Notes under the pieces: generated by a model
Databases searched by the model: none
The model's input: the letters and a program-made list of their open reading frames with translations, nothing else
Told to the model about the DNA's origin: nothing
Part shown: in pieces, positions 45,855 to 56,398 of the stretch
Layout of the letters: each line of letters starts with the position of its first letter
Position numbering within the stretch: position 1 is the stretch's first letter
Position numbers and translations under genes: made by a program
Source: Flagellimonas oceanensis
Lineage (GTDB): Bacteria; Bacteroidota; Bacteroidia; Flavobacteriales; Flavobacteriaceae
Length of the DNA: 64,000 bases
Direction: 5' to 3'
Assembly (NCBI RefSeq): GCF_003992595.1
Contig: NZ_RZNA01000008.1
Coordinates: forward strand, 1-64,000

Positions 45855-46949
45855 ATGAAAGCAGGTATTGTAGGATTACCAAACGTAGGAAAATCAACAC
45901 TTTTCAACTGTTTATCCAACGCAAAGGCACAAAGTGCCAACTTCCCCTTTTGTACTATTGAACCCAATATTGGCGTGGTAAACGTGCCTGACCAACGTTT
46001 GGAAAAATTGGAAGAATTGGTAAATCCCGAACGTGTCCTTCCTGCTACCGTAGAGATTGTTGATATCGCAGGTCTTGTAAAAGGAGCCAGTAAAGGAGAA
46101 GGGCTTGGGAACCAATTTTTGGGAAATATCCGGGAAACCGACGCCATTCTTCACGTACTTCGCTGTTTTGACAATGACAATGTGGTTCATGTTGATGGTT
46201 CCGTAGACCCCATCAGGGACAAGGAAACCATTGATATGGAATTGCAGCTAAAGGATTTGGAAAGCGTTGAGAAAAAGCTTGATAAAGTAAAACGTGCTGC
46301 CAAAACTGGTAATAAAGAAGCCCAAAAAGAAGAAGCTGTTCTTTCTGCTCTGAAAGAGGGATTGGAAGCTGGTAAATCCGTTAGGGCCATACAAGTAGGC
46401 AAAGACGACTATGAAGAGTTCGTAAAGCCACTCCAATTGATTACGGACAAACCCGTAATGTATGTTTGCAATGTGGACGAAGCTGCAGCGGTCGACGGCA
46501 ATGCTTATGTTGAAAAAGTAAAAGAAGCTGTATCCGATGAAAATGCCGAGGTTATATTTTTGGCCGTTGGCACAGAAGCAGACATTACCGAATTGGAAAC
46601 CTACGAAGAGCGTCAGATGTTCTTGGAAGACTTAGGACTTTCTGAGCCAGGGTCTGCCAAATTGATTCGTGGCGCTTACAAATTACTTGACCTCGAAACT
46701 TACTTTACGGCAGGGGAAAAGGAAGTCCGTGCTTGGACCATTCCCGTTGGTGCAACCGCTCCGCAAGCTGCAGGTGTTATCCATACCGATTTTGAAAAAG
46801 GCTTTATCCGCGCCGAAGTCATCTCCTACGATGATTACGTAAAATATGGCAGCGAAGCCAAAGTCAAAGAAGCGGGCCGTATGCGTGTGGAAGGCAAGGA
46901 ATACATTGTTAAAGACGGTGATGTGATGCACTTTAGGTTCAACGTGTAA
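45855..46949 (+). CDS. ychF: Ribosome-binding ATPase YchF
   Basis: The 364-residue protein is a universally conserved OBG-type P-loop ATPase. GLPNVGKST at residues 7-15 is the P-loop; the G4 position reads NVDE, the NxxE form that favours ATP over GTP. The switch region NFPFCTIEPN and a C-terminal TGS domain ending KEYIVKDGDVMHFRFNV are intact. It binds ribosomes and acts in stress and translation control. Confidence 0.97.
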   Translation: MKAGIVGLPNVGKSTLFNCLSNAKAQSANFPFCTIEPNIGVVNVPDQRLEKLEELVNPERVLPATVEIVDIAGLVKGASKGEGLGNQFLGNIRETDAILHVLRCFDNDNVVHVDGSVDPIRDKETIDMELQLKDLESVEKKLDKVKRAAKTGNKEAQKEEAVLSALKEGLEAGKSVRAIQVGKDDYEEFVKPLQLITDKPVMYVCNVDEAAAVDGNAYVEKVKEAVSDENAEVIFLAVGTEADITELETYEERQMFLEDLGLSEPGSAKLIRGAYKLLDLETYFTAGEKEVRAWTIPVGATAPQAAGVIHTDFEKGFIRAEVISYDDYVKYGSEAKVKEAGRMRVEGKEYIVKDGDVMHFRFNV

Positions 46950-47016
46950 CCACTGGGCATTGTAATCCATATACCTTATGATTTTCCAATTTCTGGATAT
47001 AAAATAGCTTTGTTCT

Positions 47017-47919
47017 ATGTCCAGTAAAAGTTTGGGGATTTTATACGGAGTCTTGGGAGTAGTGCTATTCTCCTCTAAGGCCGTAATGGTAAAATTGGCG
47101 TACCGCTACAATGTCGATACGCTCGATTTGTTACTTTTTCGAATGTTGTTTTCACTTCCATTTTACATTTTTATCTTATTCCTAATTCGAAAAAAATCAT
47201 CAAAAGCAGCGATTGAAACCAAAGATTTTGCTTGGCTCTTTCTTTTTGGCTTTGTGGGCTATTATCTGGCCAGTTATTTTGATTTTTTGGGCTTGAACTA
47301 CATCAAAGCAGGATTGGAACGTATCATTCTTTTCGTGTACCCGACCATTGTGGTATTCCTTAGCTGGTTGATTTTTAGGCAAAAGATAACCAGAGTACAA
47401 TTTGTTGCTATTCTCATAACGTATGTTGGCGTTCTCATTACCTTTTGGGATGAATTGGATGTCTCGGGCAACGAGGTCTTGTTGGGTGGATTTTTGGTTT
47501 TGCTGAGTGCAATTACCTATGCATCCTATTTAGTGGGCAGTGGCTGGTTGATTCCCGAGTTTGGCGTGCTTCGATTCACTTGCTACGCCATGATCGTATC
47601 CACCATCTGCATAGTGATGCATTATTTGGTGTCGGGCGATTGGGGATACATGGATTATCCTTGGCCGGTATATGCCTACGGTTTGGCCATGGCCATTTTT
47701 GCAACACTGATTCCATCTTTTTTGGTATCGGCCGCCATCGAACGATTGGGCGCTTCCAACTTTTCAATTTTGGGAAGCTTGGGACCTATTTCCACAATTT
47801 TGCTCGCCTTTGTGTTTTTGGACGAAAAACTCACATATTGGCAGTTGGTTGGAATGTTGGTTGTTATTTTTGGGGTGACATACCTGTCAATCCAAGGCAA
47901 AAAGCGGGCTAAAGGCTGA
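47017..47919 (+). CDS. DMT/EamA family transporter
   Basis: The 300-residue protein has ten transmembrane helices in two EamA repeats (first repeat from ILYGVLGVVLFSSKAVMVKLAYR, second from LLGGFLVLLSAITYASYLVGS) and a basic end. The family exports or exchanges small metabolites. Substrate unknown. It stands alone between ychF and parE. Confidence 0.88.
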   Translation: MSSKSLGILYGVLGVVLFSSKAVMVKLAYRYNVDTLDLLLFRMLFSLPFYIFILFLIRKKSSKAAIETKDFAWLFLFGFVGYYLASYFDFLGLNYIKAGLERIILFVYPTIVVFLSWLIFRQKITRVQFVAILITYVGVLITFWDELDVSGNEVLLGGFLVLLSAITYASYLVGSGWLIPEFGVLRFTCYAMIVSTICIVMHYLVSGDWGYMDYPWPVYAYGLAMAIFATLIPSFLVSAAIERLGASNFSILGSLGPISTILLAFVFLDEKLTYWQLVGMLVVIFGVTYLSIQGKKRAKG

Positions 47920-48021
47920 TATATATTAACAATTATTGTTTTTCATTGTTGATTACTTTCTACCGTACACCCTTTTATTTTTGCTCCTAAATTTTATATT
48001 GCAATGATTAACCCTTAACTC

Positions 48022-49890
48022 ATGGCAGATACCCAATATACTGAGGATAATATCCGTTCGCTGGACTGGAAGGAGCATATTCGTATGCGTCCGGGGATGT
48101 ACATCGGAAAATTGGGCGACGGATCCTCCGCTGATGATGGTATTTACATTCTTTTAAAAGAAGTACTCGATAACTCCATCGACGAATTTGTGATGGGGTC
48201 GGGGAAGACCATCGAAATCAACATCAAGGAAAACACGGTACATGTTCGCGATTACGGTCGTGGTATTCCGCTTGGAAAAGTGGTGGATGTTGTATCCAAG
48301 ATGAACACAGGTGGTAAATATGACACCCGTGCCTTTAAAAAATCCGTAGGATTGAACGGGGTGGGTACCAAAGCGGTAAATGCCCTTTCCACCTATTTTA
48401 GAGTGGAATCCAATAGGGATGGACAGTCCAAGTCAGCAGAGTTTGAAACGGGGAACTTGGTCAACGAAGAACTTTTGGAGGAATCATCCCGTAGAAAAGG
48501 GACCAAGGTAAGTTTCACACCTGATGAATCCATCTTCAAAAAATATAAATACCGCAATGAGTATGTGGAACGCATGCTCAAAAATTATGTCTACTTAAAT
48601 CCCGGCTTGACGATTGTTTTCAATGGTGAAAAATTCCATTCCGAAAACGGTCTGAAGGATTTATTGGAGGACAATAACAACAACGAGGATTTTCTGTACC
48701 CTATCATCCACCTAAAAGGGAATGACATCGAGGTGGCGATGACCCATAGCAAAACCCAATACAGTGAGGAGTACCATTCCTTTGTGAACGGACAGCACAC
48801 CACTCAGGGTGGAACACATCAATCTGCATTTAGAGAAGCTATCGTGAAAACCGTCCGTGATTTTTACGGGAAAAACTACGACGCTTCGGATATTCGAAAA
48901 TCCATCATATCTGCAGTTTCCATTAAAGTGATGGAACCTGTTTTTGAGAGTCAGACCAAGACCAAACTCGGTTCTACCGATATGGGAGGCGACCTGCCAA
49001 CGGTGCGTACCTACATCAATGATTTTATCGGTACGCAATTGGACAACTATCTCCATAAGAACCCTCAGACTGCGGAGGCGCTTCAAAAGAAAATTGTTCA
49101 GGCTGAGAAAGAACGGAAAGAACTCTCTGGAATACGAAAACTGGCGAGGGACCGCGCAAAAAAAGCGAGTCTTCACAATAAAAAACTACGCGATTGCCGT
49201 GTGCATTTGCAGGACATGAAAAAGGACCGTCGATTGGAAACCACACTCTTCATTACCGAGGGGGATTCCGCATCGGGCTCCATTACAAAATCCAGAGACG
49301 TGAATACACAAGCGGTGTTCAGTTTGCGAGGAAAACCGTTGAACTCCTACGGCATGTCCAAGAAAATCGTTTACGAGAACGAAGAATTCAACCTGTTGCA
49401 AGCTGCACTCAATATTGAGGACTCCATGGAGGACCTTCGCTATAACAATATTGTGATCGCAACGGATGCCGATGTGGACGGAATGCACATTCGTTTATTG
49501 CTGATTACTTTCTTTTTGCAATTTTTCCCGGAATTGATCAAAGAGAATCACTTATATATTCTTCAAACCCCATTGTTCCGGGTACGCAATAAAAAAGAGA
49601 CCATTTATTGCTATAGTGATGAAGAAAGAAAACAAGCTATCGAAAAACTTTCCGGAAAACCAGAAATCACTCGATTTAAGGGATTGGGTGAAATTTCTCC
49701 GGATGAGTTCAAAAACTTTATCGGTGATGATATCCGCTTGGAGCCCGTGATGCTGGACAAAGCCATGAGTATCGATGCCCTGTTGAAGTTTTACATGGGC
49801 AAGAATACCCCGGATAGGCAGGAATTCATCATCAACAACCTTAAAGTGGAGCTTGATCTTGTCGAAGAAAACCAACTACAACCCAAATAA
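48022..49890 (+). CDS. parE: DNA topoisomerase IV subunit B
   Basis: The 622-residue GyrB/ParE-family subunit supplies the ATPase and TOPRIM parts of a type IIA topoisomerase. GHKL motifs are visible ([32 protein letters not shown]), followed by the transducer segment [10 protein letters not shown] and the TOPRIM motifs EGDSASGS near residue 413 and [10 protein letters not shown] near 484. A downstream parC-like gene begins 15 bp on, which favours topoisomerase IV over gyrase. TATTTTTG at 47976-47983 is a possible promoter element. Confidence 0.95.
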   Translation: MADTQYTEDNIRSLDWKEHIRMRPGMYIGKLGDGSSADDGIYILLKEVLDNSIDEFVMGSGKTIEINIKENTVHVRDYGRGIPLGKVVDVVSKMNTGGKYDTRAFKKSVGLNGVGTKAVNALSTYFRVESNRDGQSKSAEFETGNLVNEELLEESSRRKGTKVSFTPDESIFKKYKYRNEYVERMLKNYVYLNPGLTIVFNGEKFHSENGLKDLLEDNNNNEDFLYPIIHLKGNDIEVAMTHSKTQYSEEYHSFVNGQHTTQGGTHQSAFREAIVKTVRDFYGKNYDASDIRKSIISAVSIKVMEPVFESQTKTKLGSTDMGGDLPTVRTYINDFIGTQLDNYLHKNPQTAEALQKKIVQAEKERKELSGIRKLARDRAKKASLHNKKLRDCRVHLQDMKKDRRLETTLFITEGDSASGSITKSRDVNTQAVFSLRGKPLNSYGMSKKIVYENEEFNLLQAALNIEDSMEDLRYNNIVIATDADVDGMHIRLLLITFFLQFFPELIKENHLYILQTPLFRVRNKKETIYCYSDEERKQAIEKLSGKPEITRFKGLGEISPDEFKNFIGDDIRLEPVMLDKAMSIDALLKFYMGKNTPDRQEFIINNLKVELDLVEENQLQPK

Positions 49891-49905
49891 ATGCCGCCTT
49901 TCTAA

Positions 49906-52533
49906 ATGGAAGAGAACGAAGAACTGAACGATGAAAGTTTAGAAAACCAAGACGAGTCCCAAGATAGCCTGGTAAAGGTAACGGGGATGTACAAGGATTG
50001 GTTTTTGGATTACGCTTCTTATGTTATTTTGGAGCGTGCCGTACCCGCTATCGAAGATGGATTCAAGCCTGTGCAGCGAAGAATCATGCACTCGCTCAAA
50101 GAGCTGGACGATGGTCGCTATAATAAAGTGGCGAATGTGGTAGGGCACACCATGCAATACCACCCCCACGGTGATGCCAGTATTGCCGATGCCATGGTCC
50201 AAATCGGCCAAAAGGATTTGCTTATCGATACCCAAGGGAACTGGGGGAATATCCTTACCGGCGACGGAGCAGCGGCACCACGTTATATCGAGGCAAGATT
50301 GTCCAAATTCGCTCTGGAAGTAATTTATAGCCCAAAAATTACGGAGTGGCAACTTTCCTATGATGGTAGAAAAAAGGAACCTGTTAATTTACCCGTTAAG
50401 TTCCCGCTTTTGCTTGCACAAGGAGCAGAGGGAATTGCGGTTGGACTTTCGACCAAAATATTGCCGCACAACTTTAATGAACTCATCGACGCCTCGATAA
50501 AACATTTAAAAGGGAAGCGATTTACCTTGGTGCCGGATTTCCCCACGGCCGGTATCATTGATGTGACCAACTACAACGATGGTATGCGTGGCGGTAAAAT
50601 CCGAGTAAGGGCGAAAATTTCAACCTTGGATAAGAATACCTTGGTCATCAACGAAATACCCTACGGAACCAACACCTCCTCTTTAATTGACTCCATCTTA
50701 AAGGCTAACGATAAGGGGAAAATCAAAATAAAAAAGATTGAAGATAACACGGCTGCGGAGGTAGAGATTCTGGTGCATTTGCCTAATGGAATTTCTCCAG
50801 ACAAAACCATTGATGCGCTTTATGCATTCACAGCTTGCGAATCTTCTATTTCTCCATTGGGATGTGTCATCGAGGACAACAAACCATTATTCATCGGTGT
50901 CAAGGAAATGCTGGAAAGATCCACAGATAATACCGTGGAGTTACTTAAAGCAGAACTTCAGATTCAGTTGGATGAACTAGAAGAGCAATGGCACTTTTCT
51001 TCCTTGGAACGAATTTTCATTGAGAACCGAATCTACCGTGAAATAGAAGAGGAGGAAACTTGGGAAGGTGTAATAGAGGCCATTGACAAAGGCTTGAAGC
51101 CACATATTTCCCATTTAAAAAGGGAAGTGACCAAGGATGACATTGTCCGGTTGACCGAAATCCGGATCAAACGTATTTCAAAGTTTGATTTAGACAAGGC
51201 ACAACAACTTATCGAAAGTTTGGAAGATAGAATTGCACAAACCAAGCATCACTTGGAGCATTTGGTGGATTTTGCCATCGACTATTTTAAAGAACTTAAA
51301 AAGAAATACGGAGCAGGACGGGAGCGTAAATCAGAAATAAGGATTTTCGACGAAATCGAAGCCACCAAGGTGGTCATCAGGAATACCAAACTTTACGTAA
51401 ACCGTAAAGAAGGGTTCATCGGGACTTCCTTGAAAAGAGATGAATACGTTACCGATTGCAGCGACATAGACGACATCATCGTTTTTACCCAAAAAGGGGA
51501 AATGATGGTCACCAAAGTAGATTCCAAGGTTTTTATTGGTAAAAACATTATCCACGTCGCCGTCTTTAAAAAGAAGGACAAGCGCACGACCTACAATATG
51601 ATCTACAAGAGCATGAAGGGTGGTCCGAGTTACGTGAAACGTTTCAATGTCACCAGTATGACGCGGGACAAGATTTATGATCTTGCAGGTGACAAAGGAT
51701 CATCAGAAGTACTGTATTTCTCTGCAAATCCCAATGGCGAAGCAGAAGTGGTCACAGTAATGCTGCGTCAATCAGGAAGCATCAAAAAACTGAAGTGGGA
51801 CCTTGATTTCTCCGATGTATTGATCAAAGGACGAAGCTCCAAAGGGAATCTGGTTACCAAATATCCGGTCAAACGCATCGAACTGAAAGAAAAAGGCGTA
51901 TCCACTTTGAAACCGCGTAAAATTTGGTTTGATGATGTGGTCAGCCGACTGAATGTCGACGGAAGAGGGGAGTTGCTCGGTGAGTTCAAGGGGGACGACC
52001 TACTATTGGTCATCGATCAAAAAGGAATTGTAAAAACCATTCCGCCCGATTTACTGACTCGCTTCAGCGATGATATGATTGTCTTGGAAAAGTGGAATCC
52101 GGACAAACCGATTTCAGTAGTACATTATGTGGGCGACAAAGAACGCTTTTACCTCAAAAGGTTTTTAATAGAGAATCCCAACAAGGAAGAAGTGGTTATT
52201 GATGAGGATTCCAGATCCTACATGGAATTGGTTTCCACGGACTGGAGGCCACAATTGGAAATCGAGTTTGTAAAACCTCGCGGGAAGGATCCCAAGCCAA
52301 ATTTAGAGGTGGATGTTGAGGAATTTATAGCCATCAAAGGAATCAAAGCGCTTGGAAATCAACTTACTCCCGAAAAGGTGAAAAACATCAATGTTTTGGA
52401 TCCACTTCCTTATGAAGAACCCGAGGAACAAGAGACCGAGGACATTGAAGTTTTTGATGAAGAAGAAATAGACAGTGATGATAATGATATAGGAACAAAG
52501 AATGATAGTTCTGACCAAACCACTTTGTTTTAA
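49906..52533 (+). CDS. parC: DNA topoisomerase IV subunit A
   Basis: The 875-residue breakage-reunion subunit carries the catalytic Tyr127 in APRYIEARL and the quinolone-region signature HTMQYHPHGDAS. A winged-helix and tower region, coiled coil (LIESLEDRIAQTKHHLEHLV) and C-terminal beta domain follow; the last 60 residues are a very acidic tail ending SSDQTTLF. With ParE it decatenates chromosomes. The acidic tail is typical of Bacteroidota ParC. Confidence 0.95.
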   Translation: MEENEELNDESLENQDESQDSLVKVTGMYKDWFLDYASYVILERAVPAIEDGFKPVQRRIMHSLKELDDGRYNKVANVVGHTMQYHPHGDASIADAMVQIGQKDLLIDTQGNWGNILTGDGAAAPRYIEARLSKFALEVIYSPKITEWQLSYDGRKKEPVNLPVKFPLLLAQGAEGIAVGLSTKILPHNFNELIDASIKHLKGKRFTLVPDFPTAGIIDVTNYNDGMRGGKIRVRAKISTLDKNTLVINEIPYGTNTSSLIDSILKANDKGKIKIKKIEDNTAAEVEILVHLPNGISPDKTIDALYAFTACESSISPLGCVIEDNKPLFIGVKEMLERSTDNTVELLKAELQIQLDELEEQWHFSSLERIFIENRIYREIEEEETWEGVIEAIDKGLKPHISHLKREVTKDDIVRLTEIRIKRISKFDLDKAQQLIESLEDRIAQTKHHLEHLVDFAIDYFKELKKKYGAGRERKSEIRIFDEIEATKVVIRNTKLYVNRKEGFIGTSLKRDEYVTDCSDIDDIIVFTQKGEMMVTKVDSKVFIGKNIIHVAVFKKKDKRTTYNMIYKSMKGGPSYVKRFNVTSMTRDKIYDLAGDKGSSEVLYFSANPNGEAEVVTVMLRQSGSIKKLKWDLDFSDVLIKGRSSKGNLVTKYPVKRIELKEKGVSTLKPRKIWFDDVVSRLNVDGRGELLGEFKGDDLLLVIDQKGIVKTIPPDLLTRFSDDMIVLEKWNPDKPISVVHYVGDKERFYLKRFLIENPNKEEVVIDEDSRSYMELVSTDWRPQLEIEFVKPRGKDPKPNLEVDVEEFIAIKGIKALGNQLTPEKVKNINVLDPLPYEEPEEQETEDIEVFDEEEIDSDDNDIGTKNDSSDQTTLF

Positions 52534-52602
52534 AGGTTTTTATGTCTAATTTGCCCAATTGAGTTACACACCAAAAAAAAGCAGACTGCTTAACATATCT
52601 TT

Positions 52603-53565
52603 ATGGATTTCACAAACCCCCTGGTATATGGCGTGCCAGTTTTCATTGCCTTTATTTTATTGGAATTGACCTACAGCAAAACCCACGATCATGAAAAACA
52701 TGATTTATACAACTGGAAAGATTTAGCTGCAAGCGGTTTTATGGGCATTGGTTCCGCAATTCTTGGTCCTTTGTTCAAGGTAGCTTTTGCGATTCTCCTT
52801 TTTGAAGGCACCTATGAACTTTTCAACCCTTTGGTGGATGGAGTAAGAACCAATATTATGGGGTATGCATCCTTTGGATATGCTTGGTATGTTTGGATTT
52901 TGTGTCAATTAGCGGATGATTTTACGTATTACTGGTTCCACAGAGCCAATCACGAAGTGCGTATTTTGTGGGCCGCTCACATTGTCCATCACTCTTCGGA
53001 TAATTTCAACTTAGGAACCGCTATTAGAAATGGTTGGTTTACGATTTTGTACAAACCCTTCTTTTATATTTGGATGCCAGCTATTGGGTTTCCACCAGAA
53101 ATGGTATTGGTATGTTTGGGCATTGAAGCTTTATGGCAATTCCAATTGCATACGGTATATGTGCCAAAACTTGGGTTTTTGGAAAAAATATTCAATACAC
53201 ACACCATGCACCAAGTGCACCACGCACAAAATGTGGAGTATTTGGATAAAAACCATGGGGGCTTTCTCAACATCTTTGACAAAATGTTCGGAACCTGGAA
53301 AGAATTGGATGATGATGTCGATGTCAAATATGGCGTGATTCACGCACCAAACTCCTATAATCCCGTGGTCATACTCACCCATGAGTTCAAGGACATTTGG
53401 AACGATGTAAAGAAATCGAAAAAACTCTCACATAAATTAATGTACATCTTTGGACCACCAGGATGGAGCCACGATGGGAGCACGCTTACCGTAAAACAAC
53501 AACAACGATTGTTCAAAAAGCAAAAGGAAACCAGTCCGGAACTGGCGTACCAGAGGCCTAATTAG
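52603..53565 (+). CDS. Sterol desaturase / fatty acid hydroxylase family protein
   Basis: The 320-residue membrane protein has four hydrophobic segments and the eight-His di-iron signature: HRANH near residue 125, HIVHHSSDN near 132-140 and HTMHQVHHAQN near 201-209. The family hydroxylates or desaturates lipids or carotenoids. The substrate is unknown. A short imperfect hairpin (CAGTCAC...ATGACTG) follows the stop. Confidence 0.9.
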   Translation: MDFTNPLVYGVPVFIAFILLELTYSKTHDHEKHDLYNWKDLAASGFMGIGSAILGPLFKVAFAILLFEGTYELFNPLVDGVRTNIMGYASFGYAWYVWILCQLADDFTYYWFHRANHEVRILWAAHIVHHSSDNFNLGTAIRNGWFTILYKPFFYIWMPAIGFPPEMVLVCLGIEALWQFQLHTVYVPKLGFLEKIFNTHTMHQVHHAQNVEYLDKNHGGFLNIFDKMFGTWKELDDDVDVKYGVIHAPNSYNPVVILTHEFKDIWNDVKKSKKLSHKLMYIFGPPGWSHDGSTLTVKQQQRLFKKQKETSPELAYQRPN

Positions 53566-53596
53566 TCAGTCACTTTATTTAATGACTGAATAACGA

Positions 53597-53974
53597 TCAG
53601 TCAACTTTTTTTGCAGTTCCTTTAAATTTCTTGTTATCACCAACGATATTGTATTCAAAGGTGTATGAAGATTCAGAGGTGGTAAGTATTTTAATGTGAA
53701 TTGGTTTTTCCTCTGCTTTGTTCTTTGGGTTCAAATTCTTGAGCACATACTCACAGTCATTTATCCACCGAATGGACGAGGAATCCACTTTGCCTTCGTA
53801 TTCATCGACCTCCAATTCCAAAGTTCTATGAAAGGTGGTTTTTTTCTCCTCGCCATTTATTGTAGCGGTAAAAGAGAATTTACCTGTTTTAAAATCTTCG
53901 CAATTGCGTTGTGGCGGTTGGCCACAGGCGAAAAATAACAGTACAACGAGTCCGAAAAAGAAGTATTTTATCAT
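53597..53974 (-). CDS. Small lipoprotein of unknown function
   Basis: The 125-residue protein has a lipoprotein signal ending FFAC near residue 17 and a compact beta-rich mature domain (KFSFTATINGEEKKTTFHRTLELEV). ATG 53974 is chosen because it starts the signal; the ATG at 54010 would overlap the XRE stop. No family recognised. It lies 32 bp downstream of the XRE gene in the same direction. Confidence 0.7.
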   Translation of the reverse strand: MIKYFFFGLVVLLFFACGQPPQRNCEDFKTGKFSFTATINGEEKKTTFHRTLELEVDEYEGKVDSSSIRWINDCEYVLKNLNPKNKAEEKPIHIKILTTSESSYTFEYNIVGDNKKFKGTAKKVD

Positions 53975-54006
53975 ACCTGCAAAGTAACGGAAACTACCTG
54001 AAAGGG

Positions 54007-54417
54007 TCAATCCTTTTTTGGCTGGAATGCCTCAAATGTACCATCGGAATAAAACATAACTATTTTATAAGGCTCCTTGGATAATTTTGAGTTTTTGAGG
54101 TGTTTTACTGAATAACTTTCAGACAAGGATTCCGTAGTGTTTTCTTCTAGCTTCTCCTCAACAATGGAAGCTGGAGCATCCTCGATTTGATTTGCTTCCT
54201 TTGGAAAACTCCCTTTTCCTTTCAGTAACCAATAGAGGTCAACCTCGGGGTAGGTGTCCACCAATTTCATCACGAAATCAAGACTTGGTTTATTCCTTCC
54301 ATTCAGTAAATGTGACATACTTGAACGCTGTACACCAATCTCATCAGCGAAGGCGGAGACAGATATTTCCAGATGATCCACAACGGTTTGAATACGTGAT
54401 ACAATTCCTTTATTCAC
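54007..54417 (-). CDS. XRE-family transcriptional regulator
   Basis: The 136-residue protein has an N-terminal HTH_3 domain (LEISVSAFADEIGVQRSSMSHLLNGRNKPSLDFVMKLVDTYP, split here into its helices) for DNA binding; the last 60 residues are an acidic linker and a small C-terminal beta segment. The start is GTG at 54417; no ATG is available upstream. The repeated TACAAATGTA motif across the divergent region suggests it represses itself and the M14 peptidase. Confidence 0.9.
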   Translation of the reverse strand: MNKGIVSRIQTVVDHLEISVSAFADEIGVQRSSMSHLLNGRNKPSLDFVMKLVDTYPEVDLYWLLKGKGSFPKEANQIEDAPASIVEEKLEENTTESLSESYSVKHLKNSKLSKEPYKIVMFYSDGTFEAFQPKKD

Positions 54418-54612
54418 AAATGTAAATTTACTTGCTACTAAGTTAATGATTTGTGTGGAAATTTATGGGGAAATAATGAACCAGACACACGTATATATAA
54501 TCTAATACTTTATATAAAAACATATATCTTATTGAATAATAACAATATACTAGTATCGGTTAAATTATTATTCACAAATCTGAATATTCAAACTAAATAG
54601 GGTGCAAATCAA

Positions 54613-54679
54613 TTACAAATGTATACAAGATGTATTTTGAATTAGTTTACATTTGTAAAAACATGTATAGTTACTTTTG
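54613..54679 (+). promoter_or_regulatory. Operator palindromes and promoter of the M14 peptidase
   Basis: TTACAAATGTATAC (54613-54626) and the perfect palindrome TTTACATTTGTAAA (54646-54659) share the core TACAAATGTA, also present at 54416-54426 next to the XRE start. TTTG at 54652-54655 plus TACTTTTG at 54672-54679 (16-bp spacer) fit the Bacteroidota promoter consensus, so the central palindrome covers the -33 element. Repression by the divergent XRE protein is inferred. Confidence 0.55.
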
Positions 54680-54701
54680 TAAACTTTAATCAGAATCTTA
54701 C

Positions 54702-55805
54702 ATGCCCAACTATTCATTATATAAGGAAGAATCCATTCAAGGACGATATATTAACAGGGATGCCATTCAACCATGTTTTGACAAACTTTCCACACCTATA
54801 AACTCTATTGGGAAATCTGTAGAGAATGTTGACATCAATGCTTTTGAAATGGGCCACGGAAATAAAAAAGTGCTCATGTGGTCGCAGATGCACGGCAACG
54901 AATCCACAACAACCAAAGCGGTTTGGGATCTTGTGAATTTCTTGCAATCGGAAGATGAGTTGGCCAAAGCCATTTTAAAAGAATGTAGGCTTACCATTAT
55001 ACCCATGTTGAACCCTGATGGGGCAAAAGCGTACACCCGGGTCAATAGTAATGAGATAGACCTTAACCGTGATGCTAAAAATTTGACGCAGCCCGAAAGT
55101 GTTGCTTTTCGAAAACTGTTTGATGCATTCCAACCGGATTTCTGTTTTAATCTTCACGATCAGCGTACCTTATTCAGCGCGGGTAAGACCAATAAACCTG
55201 CAACGGTTTCCTTTTTGTCCCCTGCAAGCAATAAGGAAAGGCATATTACGCCGTCCAGAGAGGTTGCCATGAAGTTGATCGTGGCCATGAACCGCATGCT
55301 TCAAGAACGTATACCCGGCCAAGTTGGTCGATATGATGATGGTTTTAATGACAACTGTATTGGCGATACGCTTCAAATGTTGGGCGTACCCACTATTTTG
55401 TTTGAATCTGGGCATTACCCGAACGATTATCAAAGGGAACAAACACGGGAATTGATTTTCTTTTCGATAGTGGAGGCTTTGAAGACCATTGCACTGGATA
55501 AAATCGATGACTATAAAACTGGCGATTATTTCTCCATTCCAAATAACGACAAATTGTTTTTTGACATTCTGGTAAAGCATCCAGAGGTGGTGAACAAGGA
55601 GTTTGAAGCCGGACATTCTGTCGGAATCCGATATAAGGAAGTATTGATCGATAAAAAAATAACATTTCAGCCTGAGGTCGCTGAAATTGGGCCGCTTGAA
55701 GGTTTTTATGGGCACATGACCATAGAATGCGTTGATTCCAAGGATTTTGGCTTTACATCCAATCAAAGGGAAGTTCTTGATTTACTCCTGAATTTCAATA
55801 ATTAA
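54702..55805 (+). CDS. M14-family zinc carboxypeptidase-like peptidase
   Basis: The 367-residue protein carries the zinc ligands His and Glu in SQMHGNESTTTKA near residue 66, the conserved NPDGAKAYTR and DLNRDAKNL motifs and a C-terminal His region with FESGHYPND. It has no signal peptide, so it should act in the cytoplasm on peptides or amino-acid conjugates. It is divergent from an XRE regulator, with shared palindromes between the two starts. Confidence 0.9.
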   Translation: MPNYSLYKEESIQGRYINRDAIQPCFDKLSTPINSIGKSVENVDINAFEMGHGNKKVLMWSQMHGNESTTTKAVWDLVNFLQSEDELAKAILKECRLTIIPMLNPDGAKAYTRVNSNEIDLNRDAKNLTQPESVAFRKLFDAFQPDFCFNLHDQRTLFSAGKTNKPATVSFLSPASNKERHITPSREVAMKLIVAMNRMLQERIPGQVGRYDDGFNDNCIGDTLQMLGVPTILFESGHYPNDYQREQTRELIFFSIVEALKTIALDKIDDYKTGDYFSIPNNDKLFFDILVKHPEVVNKEFEAGHSVGIRYKEVLIDKKITFQPEVAEIGPLEGFYGHMTIECVDSKDFGFTSNQREVLDLLLNFNN

Positions 55806-55879
55806 GGGTCATTTTTCAGAGGTTCTTGCATATTATTTAAAAAAGAACCATTTTTATTACGTAAATTTCCTTTTTTAAC

Positions 55880-55887
55880 TACTTTTG
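55880..55887 (+). promoter_or_regulatory. Candidate -7 element of the Lrp gene
   Basis: TACTTTTG fits TANNTTTG and is 17 bp before the ATG at 55905, implying a very short leader. Confidence 0.4.
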
Positions 55888-55904
55888 CTGCAAAATTCAA
55901 TGTA

Positions 55905-56384
55905 ATGAACAAAGTAAAGCTAGACGAGATAGATCACCAGATATTGGATATGTTAATCGATAACACCCGTACACCATTTACGGACATCGCAAAAAAGTTG
56001 CTGATTTCCGCAGGTACGGTTCATGTCCGAGTCAAAAAAATGGAAGAGTCAGGAATCATTAAAGGTTCTTCCCTTACCCTAGACTATGTAAAACTAGGCT
56101 ACTCCTTTATAGCCTATGTCGGTATATTCTTGGAAAAAACCCACCAGACCAAATTTGTTTTGGAAAGGTTGAGCCAGATTCCTTATGTAACCGTGGCCCA
56201 CATCACTACAGGTAAATTCAATATTTTCTGTAAAATCAGGGCAAGGGATACCACTCACGCGAAGAACATCATTTTTAAAATAGATGATATTGAAGGTATC
56301 AGCAGAACGGAAACCATGATTTCCTTGGAAGAGAGCATCAACGACAAGCGACGTTTGATGCACACCATCTTCAACGAGCTGTAA
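55905..56384 (+). CDS. Lrp/AsnC-family transcriptional regulator
   Basis: The 159-residue protein has an N-terminal winged helix-turn-helix (DHQILDMLIDNTRTPFTDIAKKLLISAGTVHVRVKKM, in two helices) and a C-terminal RAM-type ligand domain (FIAYVGIFLEKTH, then GKFNIFCKIRARDTTHAKN). It senses amino acids or related metabolites. It is followed 14 bp later by the DinB gene, so they are probably cotranscribed. Confidence 0.93.
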   Translation: MNKVKLDEIDHQILDMLIDNTRTPFTDIAKKLLISAGTVHVRVKKMEESGIIKGSSLTLDYVKLGYSFIAYVGIFLEKTHQTKFVLERLSQIPYVTVAHITTGKFNIFCKIRARDTTHAKNIIFKIDDIEGISRTETMISLEESINDKRRLMHTIFNEL

Positions 56385-56398
56385 TTCTTTAGACATAT

